Below, piece by piece: positions 48,723 to 57,584 of a stretch of 61,529 bases of DNA. The stretch is from an uncultured Lachnospiraceae bacterium. Lineage in GTDB: Bacteria > Bacillota > Clostridia > Lachnospirales > Lachnospiraceae. Position numbers and translations under genes: made by a program. The notes below the pieces were generated by a model that saw only the letters and a program-made list of their open reading frames with translations, was not told where the DNA came from and made no database searches. Where the stretch lies: assembly GCA_947628705.1 (NCBI GenBank), contig CANRAZ010000007.1:1-61529 (forward strand), given 5' to 3'. The stretch's first letter is position 1. Each line of letters starts with the position of its first letter.

Positions 48723-49574
48723 ATGCGCAATTATTTTTATGGGTGGTATTTTAAATGTCAGTCTGACACGCAAACCCTTGCAATCATTCCCGCATACCAT
48801 AAATCCGAGAATAAACGCTCTTGTTCAATTCAGCTGATTACCAATGACGGTTCATGGAACATAAGTCTTCCGTGCAAAAACTTCAGCTTGGATAAAAAAA
48901 CCTTTCGTATGAAAATTCGGGAAAACCGATTTGGAAAAAAGGGTATAAAGCTGTGCCTGCACACGCCTGAATGCTCTGTCATGGGAGCGCTGCGCTTCGG
49001 AATGTTTTCACCTCTCTTATATGACATAATGGGGCCGTTTAAATATCTTCCTTTTATGGAGTGCCGTCACAGCATTATCAGCATGCGGCACACGGTAAAC
49101 GGTGTAATTTGCATAAACGGGGTAAACTACCGTTTTCGCAATTCGCCCGGCTATATCGAAGGCGACAGCGGCTACTCATTTCCCAGAAGATATGCTTGGA
49201 CTCACTGTTTTTTTAAAAACGGTTCAATGTTCCTTAGCGTGGCTGACATTCCACTCGGTCCGTTAAAATTCACCGGAGTTATCGGTATCATTAAATTTAA
49301 AGGGAAAGAATACCGTCTTGCAACCTATTTAGGCGCAAAAGCGGTCAAAATAAAAAACGGTGAAATAGTAATATGTCAGGGAAGTTCTCTTCTTTCCGTC
49401 AGGCTTCTAAAAAAATCCGCAATGCCTCTCGCTGCTCCCAAAAACGGAGCAATGTGCCGTACAATACGTGAAAATATCTCCTGCCGCGCATCATACTGCT
49501 TTAAGCAAAACGGACAGACTCTATTTTCTTTTATTTCTTCCAAAGCTTCTTTTGAATATGAATACGATTTATAA
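48723..49574 (+). CDS. tocopherol cyclase-like family protein
   Basis: A 283-residue protein with the layout of the tocopherol cyclase-like family: an opening FYGWYFKCQ and the central motif GYIEGDSGYSFPRRYAWTHC, where the family has EGDxGxSFPxxYxW. Strands of a beta-barrel follow. In plants and cyanobacteria such enzymes cyclise prenylquinols, but many gut Clostridia have short homologues of unknown role. There is no signal peptide. AAGGAG precedes the ATG. It stands alone on the plus strand, with a terminator at 49610-49644. Confidence 0.8.
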   Translation: MRNYFYGWYFKCQSDTQTLAIIPAYHKSENKRSCSIQLITNDGSWNISLPCKNFSLDKKTFRMKIRENRFGKKGIKLCLHTPECSVMGALRFGMFSPLLYDIMGPFKYLPFMECRHSIISMRHTVNGVICINGVNYRFRNSPGYIEGDSGYSFPRRYAWTHCFFKNGSMFLSVADIPLGPLKFTGVIGIIKFKGKEYRLATYLGAKAVKIKNGEIVICQGSSLLSVRLLKKSAMPLAAPKNGAMCRTIRENISCRASYCFKQNGQTLFSFISSKASFEYEYDL

Positions 49575-49609
49575 AAAACAATAATAATAATTAAAAACTT
49601 ACTCAATTT

Positions 49610-49644
49610 AAAAGGACACCGCCTCCAAGAAACGGTGTCCTTTT
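49610..49644. terminator. bidirectional terminator between convergent genes
   Basis: A perfect 12-bp stem AAAAGGACACCG / CGGTGTCCTTTT (49610-49621 and 49633-49644), T-rich on both sides. It serves the tocopherol-cyclase-like gene (+) and the cysteine-repeat gene (-). Confidence 0.9.
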
Positions 49645-49719
49645 GTTTTTTATGCTTTTGTTTCGCCAAATTCCGACTTTAGCATTTAGGCCTTCCGTCG
49701 TTTTATTATGTCTTTTAGC

Positions 49720-52700
49720 TTATTTATGCTCTTTTCTGTTCCTGAACTTTAAAGCCGCAAAACCGGCGGCAGACATTACCATAAGAAGCATACAAAGAGC
49801 TATGCCGCTTCCGTCTCCTGTAGGAGGAGTCTGCTCGTCCTTGTCCTGTTCGTCAGGCTTTACCGTAGGATTTTCAGACGGTGTCGCAGTTGGCTTATCA
49901 GGCTCTGTAGACGGAGTAACCGACGGTTCATCAGGCGTTACCGATGGCGTTACAGACGGCTCGTCAGGCGTTACCGATGGCGTTACAGACGGCTCGTCAG
50001 GAGTATCCGACGGTTCGTCAGGCTCTGTCGGAGGAACATACGAAGGGTCACTGTAGCCGCAGACGGTACATATTCCGTCCTTGTAGGAATGTTCTTCCTT
50101 TTCGCTCCAATCGCCGCACTGACACTGCTTCCAGTGGTGAGTGTTATCGTAGCTCCACGTCTCCGGGAAGCTGTGCTCATGAGTTTCAATAAGCTTATCA
50201 ATAACGGTTCCTTCTGCAATCTTTTTGCCGCAGCCCAGACAATAGGTATCGCCGGTGTAGCCTTCCTCAGTCAAGGTAGCATCCTTATGATCGCGTATTT
50301 CAGTTCCCCCTACGTGATGATCCGGATCAATCGTCCCGTATTCCACATTGCACACCTCACAGTGCGCAGGATTTACACAGGATGCAATTCCTCCGCTGTG
50401 CTTACTAAGATCGCTGTAGACCTTGCAGTTAGGGTTCAGGCATGCAAAGCGGTGTCCCTCCGCAGTACCCTCTGCCTTTCCGGCAAAGTTATGATTTTTC
50501 GCAGCTTCAATAATAGCGTTGCAATCTACGCATTCTACAGCAGTAGAGCAGTCATAATCCTCCGGAGAATGTTCATGCGGTTCAGAATCCTCGTACTCAC
50601 AAAGCATACATGTGTGGGAATGAGTTTCTCCGTTGTTCACATAGCTGCCAAAAATGTGTTTTGACTTGCCGTCAGGGTCAATATCGCCGCATTCACATAC
50701 ATACCAGTGATACTCGCCGTCGTGAACATAAATATTATAAGTATGCTCATGTCTGTCTTCCAATTTAGGGATCGTGTTTCCCTTTCGCAAAAGCTTGTTA
50801 CAGTCGAGGCAGTAATAATCTCCCGTGTAGCCTTCTTCCTCTTCAGTCGCCGCCTTTGCATTGCGAAGCTCCTCGCCTCCTACATGCACGTCAGGATTTA
50901 CACTGCCGAATTTTGTGTGACAGTACAGACATTCAGCAGGTTCTTTACAGTTTGCCGTAATACCGGCAGTGTGTTCAGCCAGTTCCTCCGCATCACATCC
51001 GGGATTGGTACACTCACAGATATGACCCTTTTCCGTTCCGCTGCCTTCCTTGACAGCCCAAGAATGAAGCTTAGCCTCTTCAACCGCTACATATCCGCAT
51101 ATGCTGCACTTTGTCGGGGTGGTACAGTCTCTGTCATCGTCAACCATTCCATGCTCATATTCGTCAATATATTCGCAGCCCTTTGCCGTACATTTCTTAT
51201 AGTGTTCTTCAGAATTATGCTCCCATTCTAATCCATAGGTGTGGCTGCCTGCTGCCGGAATCACTTCATAGCCGCACACGCCGCACTTTACAGCTTCCAG
51301 ACAGCTTCCCTTGTAGCCGTCGGCCGCACTCACGTCATGCGCCTCTTTATCTATGACGTTTCCACAGATCGTACAAGCCTTCCAGTGTCCGGTCTCATCA
51401 CTATAGCTGATGTAATTATGATCATGAGGCGCCCTGACATAGCCGCACACCGTACACTTATCATCTTCAAAAACATGCGCTCTCTTCGTGCCGGAAATCT
51501 GATTACAGCCCTCGAATCCGCATACCCTTATATGGTACAGCTCTTCCTCACCCGGATACGGTATTTCATTTGGAAGATACGGCAGATGATTTGATGTCGC
51601 CGGTCTCATTTCATAGCCGCATGCCTCGCAATTCAAGGCTGTCATACAGTTGCCGTCATCAGTTGCAAAATGATTTTCACCTTCAACATAACCGCATACT
51701 TCGCACTTTCTGAAATGAAGACCTCTTTCATGATAGTTGTTTGTCCTATAATAATCTCCAAACTTATGCTCCGTAGCTTCAATTATGGTCTGTCCGCAGT
51801 CTAAACACTTCGTTGCAACATCGCATCTGTTGCTCTTTCTGTACCTGTGGTCTCCGGTTGCAGGAATTACTTCTGGCTTTGTTGCTCCGCATACGGTACA
51901 CTTTAATATTTTTTCGCCCGGTTCGCCGCACGTAGCGTTCTTTTCAACATTTTCATCTTCAAACTTATGTTCTCCCGACGGCTCGCCGAATTTTTCAGTT
52001 ACGGTATAACCGCAAACGCTGCAGGTTTTCTTTCTCTCACCCTGCTCGCCGCAGGTAGGAGGCTTTACTTCAACAGCCTCATTAAAACTATGCTCAACAT
52101 TTTCTGACGGAACTGTTTTGCTTTCTACATGACCGCATCTTGTACATGTGAGCGTTTCCAGACCGTCTTCCTGACAAGTCACTTTTTTGACCGTTTTCCA
52201 TGTGCCGGAATGTTCTTTCTGCGGTTCAATCTTAGTCTCATCAAAAGTCTTTCCGCATTTACTGCACTGAGCCTTATACGTTCCGCCAAGAGTACAGTCA
52301 GGATTTCCTTCACTGTCTTTATTGTATTCGTATATATTTCTTAACAAATGTCCTGTTGCATTGGCTACAACCACGCCGCAAACAGCTTGGCATTCAGAAC
52401 ACTCATAGTAGGAAATACCGTCCTCGTTGCAGATCGCTTCTTTTACATGCTTTACCCATTTATGGGAAGACGCGTTTTTCTTTTCTCCGCTTGTCTCAAC
52501 GCCTACATAACTGCACTTGCTGCATCTGGAGATTTTATATGTCAATCCGTCGCATTCAGATTCTATTTCCGTAACTGTAAGTTCATGCAGTTCATCAGGC
52601 GTACCCTTCTTTAGCAGACTGCTTGATGGCACAGGATAATATCTTGCTCCGCAGAATCTGCAAATATACAGTTTTGCAGTGCCGGCTTTACTGGTGCACG

Positions 52701-53211
52701 ATTCCTCCATACGGTAATCAGGACGTCCGTTTAATAAATGATTGCAATAGACCTGAACCTCTTTCGTTACTGTTTTATCGCCTTTAACAGCCTTAATTGT
52801 ATAGTTGTTGCTGTTCGAATAGCTTACCGGAGCATCAAGCGTAAAAGCCTCTTCTGCGTTCTTGCTTGTCTCGCTCTTGTCCGGTCCAGTAACAGTGACT
52901 TTGTCTGCATTTAAGACAATCACGGTAGGCGCGCCGCAGTAAACTCCTTCTTTTTTATTACCTATTGTTTCTTCATTTGAATTTGGCGTAATAATTATTA
53001 CCGGAGTATCCGTACTTTCATCGGTCTCAGACGAGGCAATAGTCTGAGGCACATCTCCGCTGCCGTTTTCAATCCCGTTATCTGCTTCCGAGTGAACATG
53101 TCCGTTCCCCTCTTCCGCAGAATATGCGTAATTAACCCCGATACAGGATAAAACCATCACTCCGCACAGGACAATCGCAAGAATTTTTTTGAATGTGTTT
53201 GTTTTTGCCAT
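49720..53211 (-). CDS. wall-anchored surface protein with ~27 cysteine-pair repeats
   Basis: A 1163-residue exported protein. A signal peptide runs to about residue 31 (ILAIVLCGVMVLSCIGVNYA). From about 165 to 1075 there are roughly 27 short units of about 30-40 residues, each with CxxC, CxC or Cx4C and usually a His in between. Examples are LTCTRCGHVES, KTCSVCGYTVT and GICTVCGYSDP. This looks like serial zinc-ribbon or disulfide modules. A Pro/Thr/Glu/Ser linker (TPDEPSVTPSV repeats) leads to PPTGDGSG, a hydrophobic segment and RNRKEHK, a sortase-type wall anchor variant. The function is unknown. Confidence 0.88.
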   Translation of the reverse strand: MAKTNTFKKILAIVLCGVMVLSCIGVNYAYSAEEGNGHVHSEADNGIENGSGDVPQTIASSETDESTDTPVIIITPNSNEETIGNKKEGVYCGAPTVIVLNADKVTVTGPDKSETSKNAEEAFTLDAPVSYSNSNNYTIKAVKGDKTVTKEVQVYCNHLLNGRPDYRMEESCTSKAGTAKLYICRFCGARYYPVPSSSLLKKGTPDELHELTVTEIESECDGLTYKISRCSKCSYVGVETSGEKKNASSHKWVKHVKEAICNEDGISYYECSECQAVCGVVVANATGHLLRNIYEYNKDSEGNPDCTLGGTYKAQCSKCGKTFDETKIEPQKEHSGTWKTVKKVTCQEDGLETLTCTRCGHVESKTVPSENVEHSFNEAVEVKPPTCGEQGERKKTCSVCGYTVTEKFGEPSGEHKFEDENVEKNATCGEPGEKILKCTVCGATKPEVIPATGDHRYRKSNRCDVATKCLDCGQTIIEATEHKFGDYYRTNNYHERGLHFRKCEVCGYVEGENHFATDDGNCMTALNCEACGYEMRPATSNHLPYLPNEIPYPGEEELYHIRVCGFEGCNQISGTKRAHVFEDDKCTVCGYVRAPHDHNYISYSDETGHWKACTICGNVIDKEAHDVSAADGYKGSCLEAVKCGVCGYEVIPAAGSHTYGLEWEHNSEEHYKKCTAKGCEYIDEYEHGMVDDDRDCTTPTKCSICGYVAVEEAKLHSWAVKEGSGTEKGHICECTNPGCDAEELAEHTAGITANCKEPAECLYCHTKFGSVNPDVHVGGEELRNAKAATEEEEGYTGDYYCLDCNKLLRKGNTIPKLEDRHEHTYNIYVHDGEYHWYVCECGDIDPDGKSKHIFGSYVNNGETHSHTCMLCEYEDSEPHEHSPEDYDCSTAVECVDCNAIIEAAKNHNFAGKAEGTAEGHRFACLNPNCKVYSDLSKHSGGIASCVNPAHCEVCNVEYGTIDPDHHVGGTEIRDHKDATLTEEGYTGDTYCLGCGKKIAEGTVIDKLIETHEHSFPETWSYDNTHHWKQCQCGDWSEKEEHSYKDGICTVCGYSDPSYVPPTEPDEPSDTPDEPSVTPSVTPDEPSVTPSVTPDEPSVTPSTEPDKPTATPSENPTVKPDEQDKDEQTPPTGDGSGIALCMLLMVMSAAGFAALKFRNRKEHK
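49931..49996 (-). repeat. exact 33-bp tandem repeat (two copies) in the proline-rich linker
   Basis: Units 49931-49963 and 49964-49996 are identical and encode the repeated PSVTPSVTPDE linker of the surface protein. Partial further units flank them. Copy number is likely variable between strains. Confidence 0.9.
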
Positions 53212-53251
53212 ATCGCATCCTCTTTCTTAAAAAATGTAACTTACGTTTCCG

Positions 53252-53281
53252 ATTATATCATTTTATATGAGCTTTTAGCAA
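53252..53281 (-). promoter_or_regulatory. probable promoter of the cysteine-repeat gene
   Basis: TTGCTA (53276-53281), 18 bp, TATAAT (53252-53257) on the minus strand, about 40 bp before the start codon. Confidence 0.55.
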
Positions 53282-53458
53282 TACCTAAAAATCAAGTAAT
53301 GTTTTTTCATTTTTTTATTTAACCTCATTAAAAAATTCAAAAAAATACGTCATTTTAAAAAAACACCATCTACGCAGCTTGAAATATATGCGTCAATCCG
53401 CTTATCCGACGTTCCATATTATTTTGGATAACATAGAACTTGAAGCAAAAAAAGAATA

Positions 53459-53640
53459 TTATTTTTTTATTTCAAACGCGATTCGTTGTATAGCCTCCTG
53501 AATTTGAAAACAGTCGTTTGGGTTCATGATTACCTGCTGCCCCATTTTTAGAAGATTATTAATATCGCGAATCCAGTCTCTAAGAGGAATAAGATCGGGA
53601 TTATATGTTGACTTTACGTTCTCATTACTTCTTGACGCAG
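53459..53640 (-). pseudogene. 3' remnant of an unknown gene, joined to the DUF1016 fragment
   Basis: On the minus strand, one frame reads SRSNENVKSTYNPDLIPLRD, then WIRDINNLLKMGQQVIMNPN, and ends QRIAFEIKK at a TAA (53459-53461). There is no start or ribosome binding site, and it is out of frame with the truncated DUF1016 gene just upstream. It looks like the tail of a gene fused by deletion. Not recognised. The DNA 53282-53458 shows nothing else. Confidence 0.4.
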
Positions 53641-54023
53641 AGCGCCATGTAAAAATGCCTTTCCTCAGCAGACTTTGAGCCCGACATGATCAGTAGATGG
53701 TTCGTCCAGCTTATTTGTGTCACCAGCGGTGTCACAAATTCATCGTCCTTGTAGGTTTCATAAAACTGTTTCATCCGATAGAGTCCGCGGCGGTTGAAGC
53801 CTTTGATCCCGGGGTTGTGTTCGGCAATATACGCGGCAACCTCGTCGATCACCTTGTCGCCAAAACCCGACGCTGCACATAGACCCGATAGATACTCGCC
53901 AACATCCCAATACATCTGAATAAGTTCAGCATTGACCGCTTTCAGAGCGCGATTGCGGGCCTGATCAATGATGGAAACAATTTTGTCAAACTGACTCATT
54001 TTAGGGGTTAATTCTTTGCTCAT
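53625..54023 (-). pseudogene. truncated DUF1016 (YhcG-type nuclease) N-terminal fragment
   Basis: 132 residues matching only the DUF1016 N-terminal winged-helix domain: IVSIIDQARNRALKAVNAEL, YWDVGEYLS, then FNRRGLYRMKQFYETY and ISWTNHLLIMSGSKSAEERH. Full proteins are about 340 residues and continue into a PD-(D/E)XK nuclease domain, which is missing. The frame stops right after FYMALCVKK. The family is linked to restriction and phage defence loci. Its ATG overlaps the stop of an upstream decayed frame (ATGA). Confidence 0.75.
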
Positions 54024-54275
54024 GCCTGTACGCTCTCCTCCAACATCCGAATCAAGGTATTCTTCAACCGTTCATTCATGGGCGAATCTGGATCGAAGGA
54101 CAGCGAGAGTTTGCCGAATGAAAGAGACAGGAGGATAAAGCAGAATGAACGTGCAAAAGACGCAGGATGTCATAGATAACTGTGACATCCCACTCTTTTG
54201 CATTTATGGTGTCTGCTTTTTCTCCCACGTTCCTCTCATTTTGGATGTCGGCTGTTCTCTCACTCCGTTGCGAAA
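54020..54275 (-). pseudogene. decayed gene upstream of the DUF1016 fragment (frameshifted)
   Basis: Two minus-strand frames carry protein-like sequence. One reads NERNVGEKADTINAKEWDVT and stops at 54076-54078. The other reads FGKLSLSFDPDSPMNERLKN and TLIRMLEESVQA, ending in a TGA that overlaps the DUF1016 start. The stop-start overlap suggests a former operon, perhaps with a restriction-modification gene. The family is not recognised. The remaining DNA to the tRNA gene shows nothing. Confidence 0.4.
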
Positions 54276-54359
54276 AAGGGTTACCTCATACCGATCAAAG
54301 AAAAACAATATTCAAAACCCATCTCTCACAGGAAGCTGATTCGAATTATATTTGCCTAG

Positions 54360-54439
<80 letters not shown>

Positions 54440-54492
54440 ATATTATTATCTTTGTCGCTTTCGCCCGCCCAATCCAGCGACGCTTACCTTGC

Positions 54493-54552
54493 ATTGCTAT
54501 AATAACACGTAATCCGAAATTGTGCAACATCGCACAAAAATAAGATTCATAA
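54493..54552 (-). repeat. tRNA promoter repeat, copy A
   Basis: About 60 bp nearly identical to 57335-57394. It contains TTGCAC (54522-54527), 17 bp and TATTAT (54499-54504), the tRNA-Leu(TAG) promoter. A dyad GTGCGATGTTGCAC overlaps the -35 box. Confidence 0.8.
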
Positions 54553-54581
54553 TTAACACGTATATAGAATTATCATCTCTT

Positions 54582-55187
54582 TTATAATTCTTCCGTCTTA
54601 AAGGCTGCATACCCTTCATAATAGTAGCTGTGGTCGATTCCTTTCATATAGACGGCACGGCTGTTGATATCATCGGTCAAAGCGTTTTTTAGCAGGTGCT
54701 TTATTTCGATATCTTTGATTGGGCTGCGCTCCATGGCAAGCAGATAATTTTCTTTATCTATCCTGCTCCAATCTACAACCTTGCCAAGTTCTTTTTTGAA
54801 AATGCAATCGAGCCAAATACGGGTGCTGCGTCCATTTCCTTCTCTGAAAGGATGGGCAATATTCATTTCCACATACTTTTCAACAATCTCATCAAAGGTA
54901 GATTGCGGCATCTTGTCGATGTTTTCAAGCGCCGCTTCAAGGTATATTAAAGGAGCGAAACGAAAGTTTCCTTTTGCAAGATTTACCGTTCTCAGCTTTC
55001 CCGCAAAATCGTAAATTTCGTCAAAAAGATACTTATGGATTGCCTTTAACGCAGAAAAGGTTCCCACTTCAAACTTGTCAAGCTTTCCGCTTTCAAAAAG
55101 TTCCAACGCCTTTTTCTTGCTGATCCGTTCTTCTTCACGGGCAAGCTCGGCAGAGCTTGTAAGACCTAATTTATTTTCAAGTGCCAT
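54582..55187 (-). CDS. Fic family protein
   Basis: A 201-residue Fic-domain protein, likely transferring AMP (or another nucleotide moiety) to hydroxyl side chains of target proteins. The catalytic motif HPFREGNGRSTR is complete (His, Asn, Gly, Arg). The flap strand region is NLAKGNFRFAPL. The N-terminal helix SSAELAREEERIS could hold regulatory residues. No classical antitoxin frame is obvious upstream; only a 29-codon frame is present. GGAGG precedes the ATG. It lies in the accessory segment between tRNA-Leu and tRNA-Lys. Confidence 0.9.
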   Translation of the reverse strand: MALENKLGLTSSAELAREEERISKKKALELFESGKLDKFEVGTFSALKAIHKYLFDEIYDFAGKLRTVNLAKGNFRFAPLIYLEAALENIDKMPQSTFDEIVEKYVEMNIAHPFREGNGRSTRIWLDCIFKKELGKVVDWSRIDKENYLLAMERSPIKDIEIKHLLKNALTDDINSRAVYMKGIDHSYYYEGYAAFKTEEL

Positions 55188-55518
55188 GACAAACCTCCAA
55201 ATTCGAATTACTTATCTAGGCAGCGCCCGATTTCACCCATAAATCCGCTTTTCTAAGCTTGGATCTCCACAGCCTGCCGGTTTTTGCAGCAGACATACAC
55301 CACCGTACAATAATATCATATCATTACTGTCGCAAAAATCAAGGTTCAATATACGTTCTCCCTCGGTCTCCGTTTAATAACGGAAATCCTTTTCTAATAA
55401 AATTTTTCCCTGATTTCTTTTAATTCCAAACTGTTTTTTCCGACTTCATCATCGGCGGCGTCTGCTTATGCGTCTTTAAGTTGGCAAATGCCTCTTTAGC
55501 GGCTGCCGACGGTAAGAG
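55188..55518. other. intergenic remnant DNA upstream of fic
   Basis: No intact gene. On the minus strand, after the HipA-like remnant stop, a frame reads AKEAFANLKTHKQTPPMMKS and ends VWN at a stop, probably another gene tail. A/T-rich sequence near 55300-55330 may hold the fic promoter, but no clean -35/-10 pair is seen. Confidence 0.4.
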
Positions 55519-55678
55519 TTAGAGTCCCTTGACAAGACGGCGTTTGCCATCGATGATTTTCCAACGTTTTTTTAGATTACCGTAGGATGTGCTTTCGAGC
55601 AAAGAAAAGTTCAGCAAATCGGGCTTCTTATCTGTTCCGAAAAAACGTCGTCGGTATCGTTGGAAAAACCGTTCTCAA
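55519..55678 (-). pseudogene. HipA-like kinase remnant (frameshifted, truncated)
   Basis: One frame reads FFENGFSNDTDDVFSEQIRS and a shifted frame continues PDLLNFSLLESTSYGNLKKR and WKIIDGKRRLVKGL before a TAA at 55519-55521. The order of a FFENxF segment, then an S-x-x-GxLKKRW-x-I-x-x-GKR-x-L-x-KG stretch, is what I recall for HipA-type toxin kinases near the ATP-binding start. The kinase core is absent. Identification is from memory of the motif. Confidence 0.5.
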
Positions 55679-55682
55679 AGAA

Positions 55683-56978
55683 TTAAATACAAAACGCCGC
55701 ATAGAGAGGAACAATCTTTTTTCCGTCCTTGAAGCCGAAGTTTTTTGCAGAGAGCTTGATGGCGTAATCGGGCTTGTAAGCGTCCATATAAACCTTTAAG
55801 CTTTTAGCCTTTGTGTTGTCAGCGGATTTGACTTCAATTGGAATGAGCCTGCCCTCACGCTGAATGATAAAATCAATTTCCGCTCCACGCTCTGACTCCC
55901 AATAATAGGTCTGGTAGCCATTTATTGTGAGCTGCACATTCACATAGTTTTCCGCAAGTCCTCCTTTAAAGTCATTAATTTCCTCCACCATATAGAGGAC
56001 ATCGTTTGCGACTAAATTCTTTTTGGCAGCAAGCAGACCTAAATCGGAAACATAGATCTTGAAAGCGTCGATGTCGCGGTAGTTTTCCAACGGCTTTTTT
56101 ATCTGCTCCACCTTAAACACCTGCGACACAATGCCGGACAGACAGAGCCACTCGATGGCGTTCTCAAATTCGGAAGCCCGTCCTCCTTTCTTAATCAGCT
56201 TATATTGAAAACGGGTATTCTTCTTTGAAAGCTGCACGGTGATGTTGTCATAGGCAAGCCGCGTCTTTTTAATCTCATTCAATTTGTTGTACTTGCTCAT
56301 ATCGTTAAGATAGCTTGCCAGAATTGTGTCCTGCGTATGGCGCACAAAGATATAATCCTTTGTCTGGGCAAACTGCATGACGCACTCCGGCATGCCGCCC
56401 ACCACAAGGTACTGACGGTAAAACAGCATAGCGGCTTCGTGCAAAGCGGAGGGCATAGGCGCATCGGTCCGGAAGCACTTTTTAATCTGCTCTACCAGAG
56501 CGTATTCCCCCAACGCAAGCATAAATTCCTCCATATCCATCGGGTAAAGGGTTTTCATATCGACCTTGCCCACAGGAAAAGAAAACTTCGCACGGTTTAC
56601 CGCTACGCCTAAAAGACTGCCTGCAGCGATGATGTGATAATCGGGAGCATCCTCACAAAAATACTTGAGCGAAGTCAGTGCCCTTTCGCAAAGCTGCACC
56701 TCGTCGAAGACAATCAGCGTTTTTTCCCTGACGATGGTCTGCCTTGCAATATGCGACAAAATAGGGATAAGGTAATCGGGGCTGATGTTTTCTTCAAAGC
56801 TTTCCGAGAGCTTCGGATTTGTCTCAAAGTTGAAATAGGCCACATTCTCATAGTGTGTGCGCCCAAATTCCAAAATGGAATAAGTCTTGCCGACCTGCCT
56901 TGCCCCCTGCAGAATCAGCGGCTTGCGGTGAACGCTGCCTTTCCAAGCTTCTAAAAAATCCGTGATTTTTCTGTACAT
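55683..56978 (-). CDS. AAA_14 / DUF4143 ATP-binding protein
   Basis: A 431-residue protein of a mobile, widespread Bacillota/Bacteroidota family. The AAA_14 domain comes first: Walker A GARQVGKTYSIL at about 25-36, Walker B TLIVFDEVQLCE, and an arginine/sensor region IIAAGSLLGVA. The DUF4143 domain follows from about 205. It includes ESERGAEIDFIIQREGRLIPIEVKSAD, here split over the PD-(D/E)XK-like site (EIDF, IEVK). The role is unknown. It is intact, unlike its neighbours. GGAGG precedes the ATG. It lies just upstream (transcriptionally) of the HipA-like remnant. Confidence 0.9.
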   Translation of the reverse strand: MYRKITDFLEAWKGSVHRKPLILQGARQVGKTYSILEFGRTHYENVAYFNFETNPKLSESFEENISPDYLIPILSHIARQTIVREKTLIVFDEVQLCERALTSLKYFCEDAPDYHIIAAGSLLGVAVNRAKFSFPVGKVDMKTLYPMDMEEFMLALGEYALVEQIKKCFRTDAPMPSALHEAAMLFYRQYLVVGGMPECVMQFAQTKDYIFVRHTQDTILASYLNDMSKYNKLNEIKKTRLAYDNITVQLSKKNTRFQYKLIKKGGRASEFENAIEWLCLSGIVSQVFKVEQIKKPLENYRDIDAFKIYVSDLGLLAAKKNLVANDVLYMVEEINDFKGGLAENYVNVQLTINGYQTYYWESERGAEIDFIIQREGRLIPIEVKSADNTKAKSLKVYMDAYKPDYAIKLSAKNFGFKDGKKIVPLYAAFCI

Positions 56979-57193
56979 AAATAACCCTCCTTTTCAGAAG
57001 TTGTCTACAGTATAACAAATATTCATGTAAAAATCAATGTATTTTTTGTAAAATTTCACATTAAATTACACCAATATTTTCGCTAATCCTGCACTTTTCG
57101 ACGCGAATCGTAGTAATCCATTGGTTTTTCGCTTCTCCAGACTTGATTTTCACCAGCTTGCGAAGCTCTGTACTCTGTGGAAATTTATAGACC

Positions 57194-57228
57194 AAAATAA
57201 AAAGGAATCGCCCGAATCGAGCAATTCC
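57194..57228 (-). terminator. intrinsic terminator after tRNA-Lys
   Basis: GGAATTGCTCG / (C)GGGCGATTCC arms (57218-57228 and 57204-57213), short loop, then five T plus ATTTT on the minus strand. Confidence 0.85.
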
Positions 57229-57252
57229 TGTCCTGTGCACTCTCGCCCTCAC

Positions 57253-57325
57253 TGAACCACTGGGGATTCGAACCCCAGACAACTTGATTAAAAGTCAAGT
57301 GCTCTACCGCCTGAGCTAGTGGTCC
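57253..57325 (-). tRNA. tRNA-Lys(TTT)
   Basis: A 73-nt tRNA. The acceptor is GGACCAC/GTGGTTC with a discriminator A. The anticodon stem CTTGA/TCAAG has loop CTTTTAA, giving TTT. T-loop TTCGAAT. CCA is not encoded. Confidence 0.95.
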
Positions 57326-57334
57326 TTAATTTAT

Positions 57335-57394
57335 ATTGCTATAATAACACGGAATCCGAAATTGTGCAATATCGCACGTAAAATAAGATTCTTA
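57335..57394 (-). repeat. tRNA promoter repeat, copy B
   Basis: Nearly identical to 54493-54552. It contains TTGCAC (57364-57369), 17 bp and TATTAT (57341-57346), the tRNA-Lys promoter, with the dyad GTGCGATATTGCAC over the -35. The 190 bp beyond it (57395-57584) shows no gene. Confidence 0.8.
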
Positions 57395-57584
57395 CGCCAA
57401 CAGATCTTCAGGCAAAATAAAACTCATCTGTTCTTGCGGTCATCGTGCATGAACGTATTAAGGCAGTACGCCTAACCCTAAACGCTCATGCCCAAGCGGC
57501 CGCGATTATTTACCATGCTCTTTGCCGCACTGCATTTTTGTGCAGCTTTTAAAAGCTTACTGACTCGCCGTTTATTATCTGCAT

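Noticed and set aside
49900-50040. Regular 33-bp repeats, considered as a CRISPR array
   Set aside because: Units are adjacent without spacers, are in frame and encode a Pro/Thr/Ser/Glu linker.
54145-54339. Plus-strand frame of 64 codons next to tRNA-Leu(TAG)
   Set aside because: Antisense to a stretch with protein-like remnants on the minus strand; no ribosome binding site.
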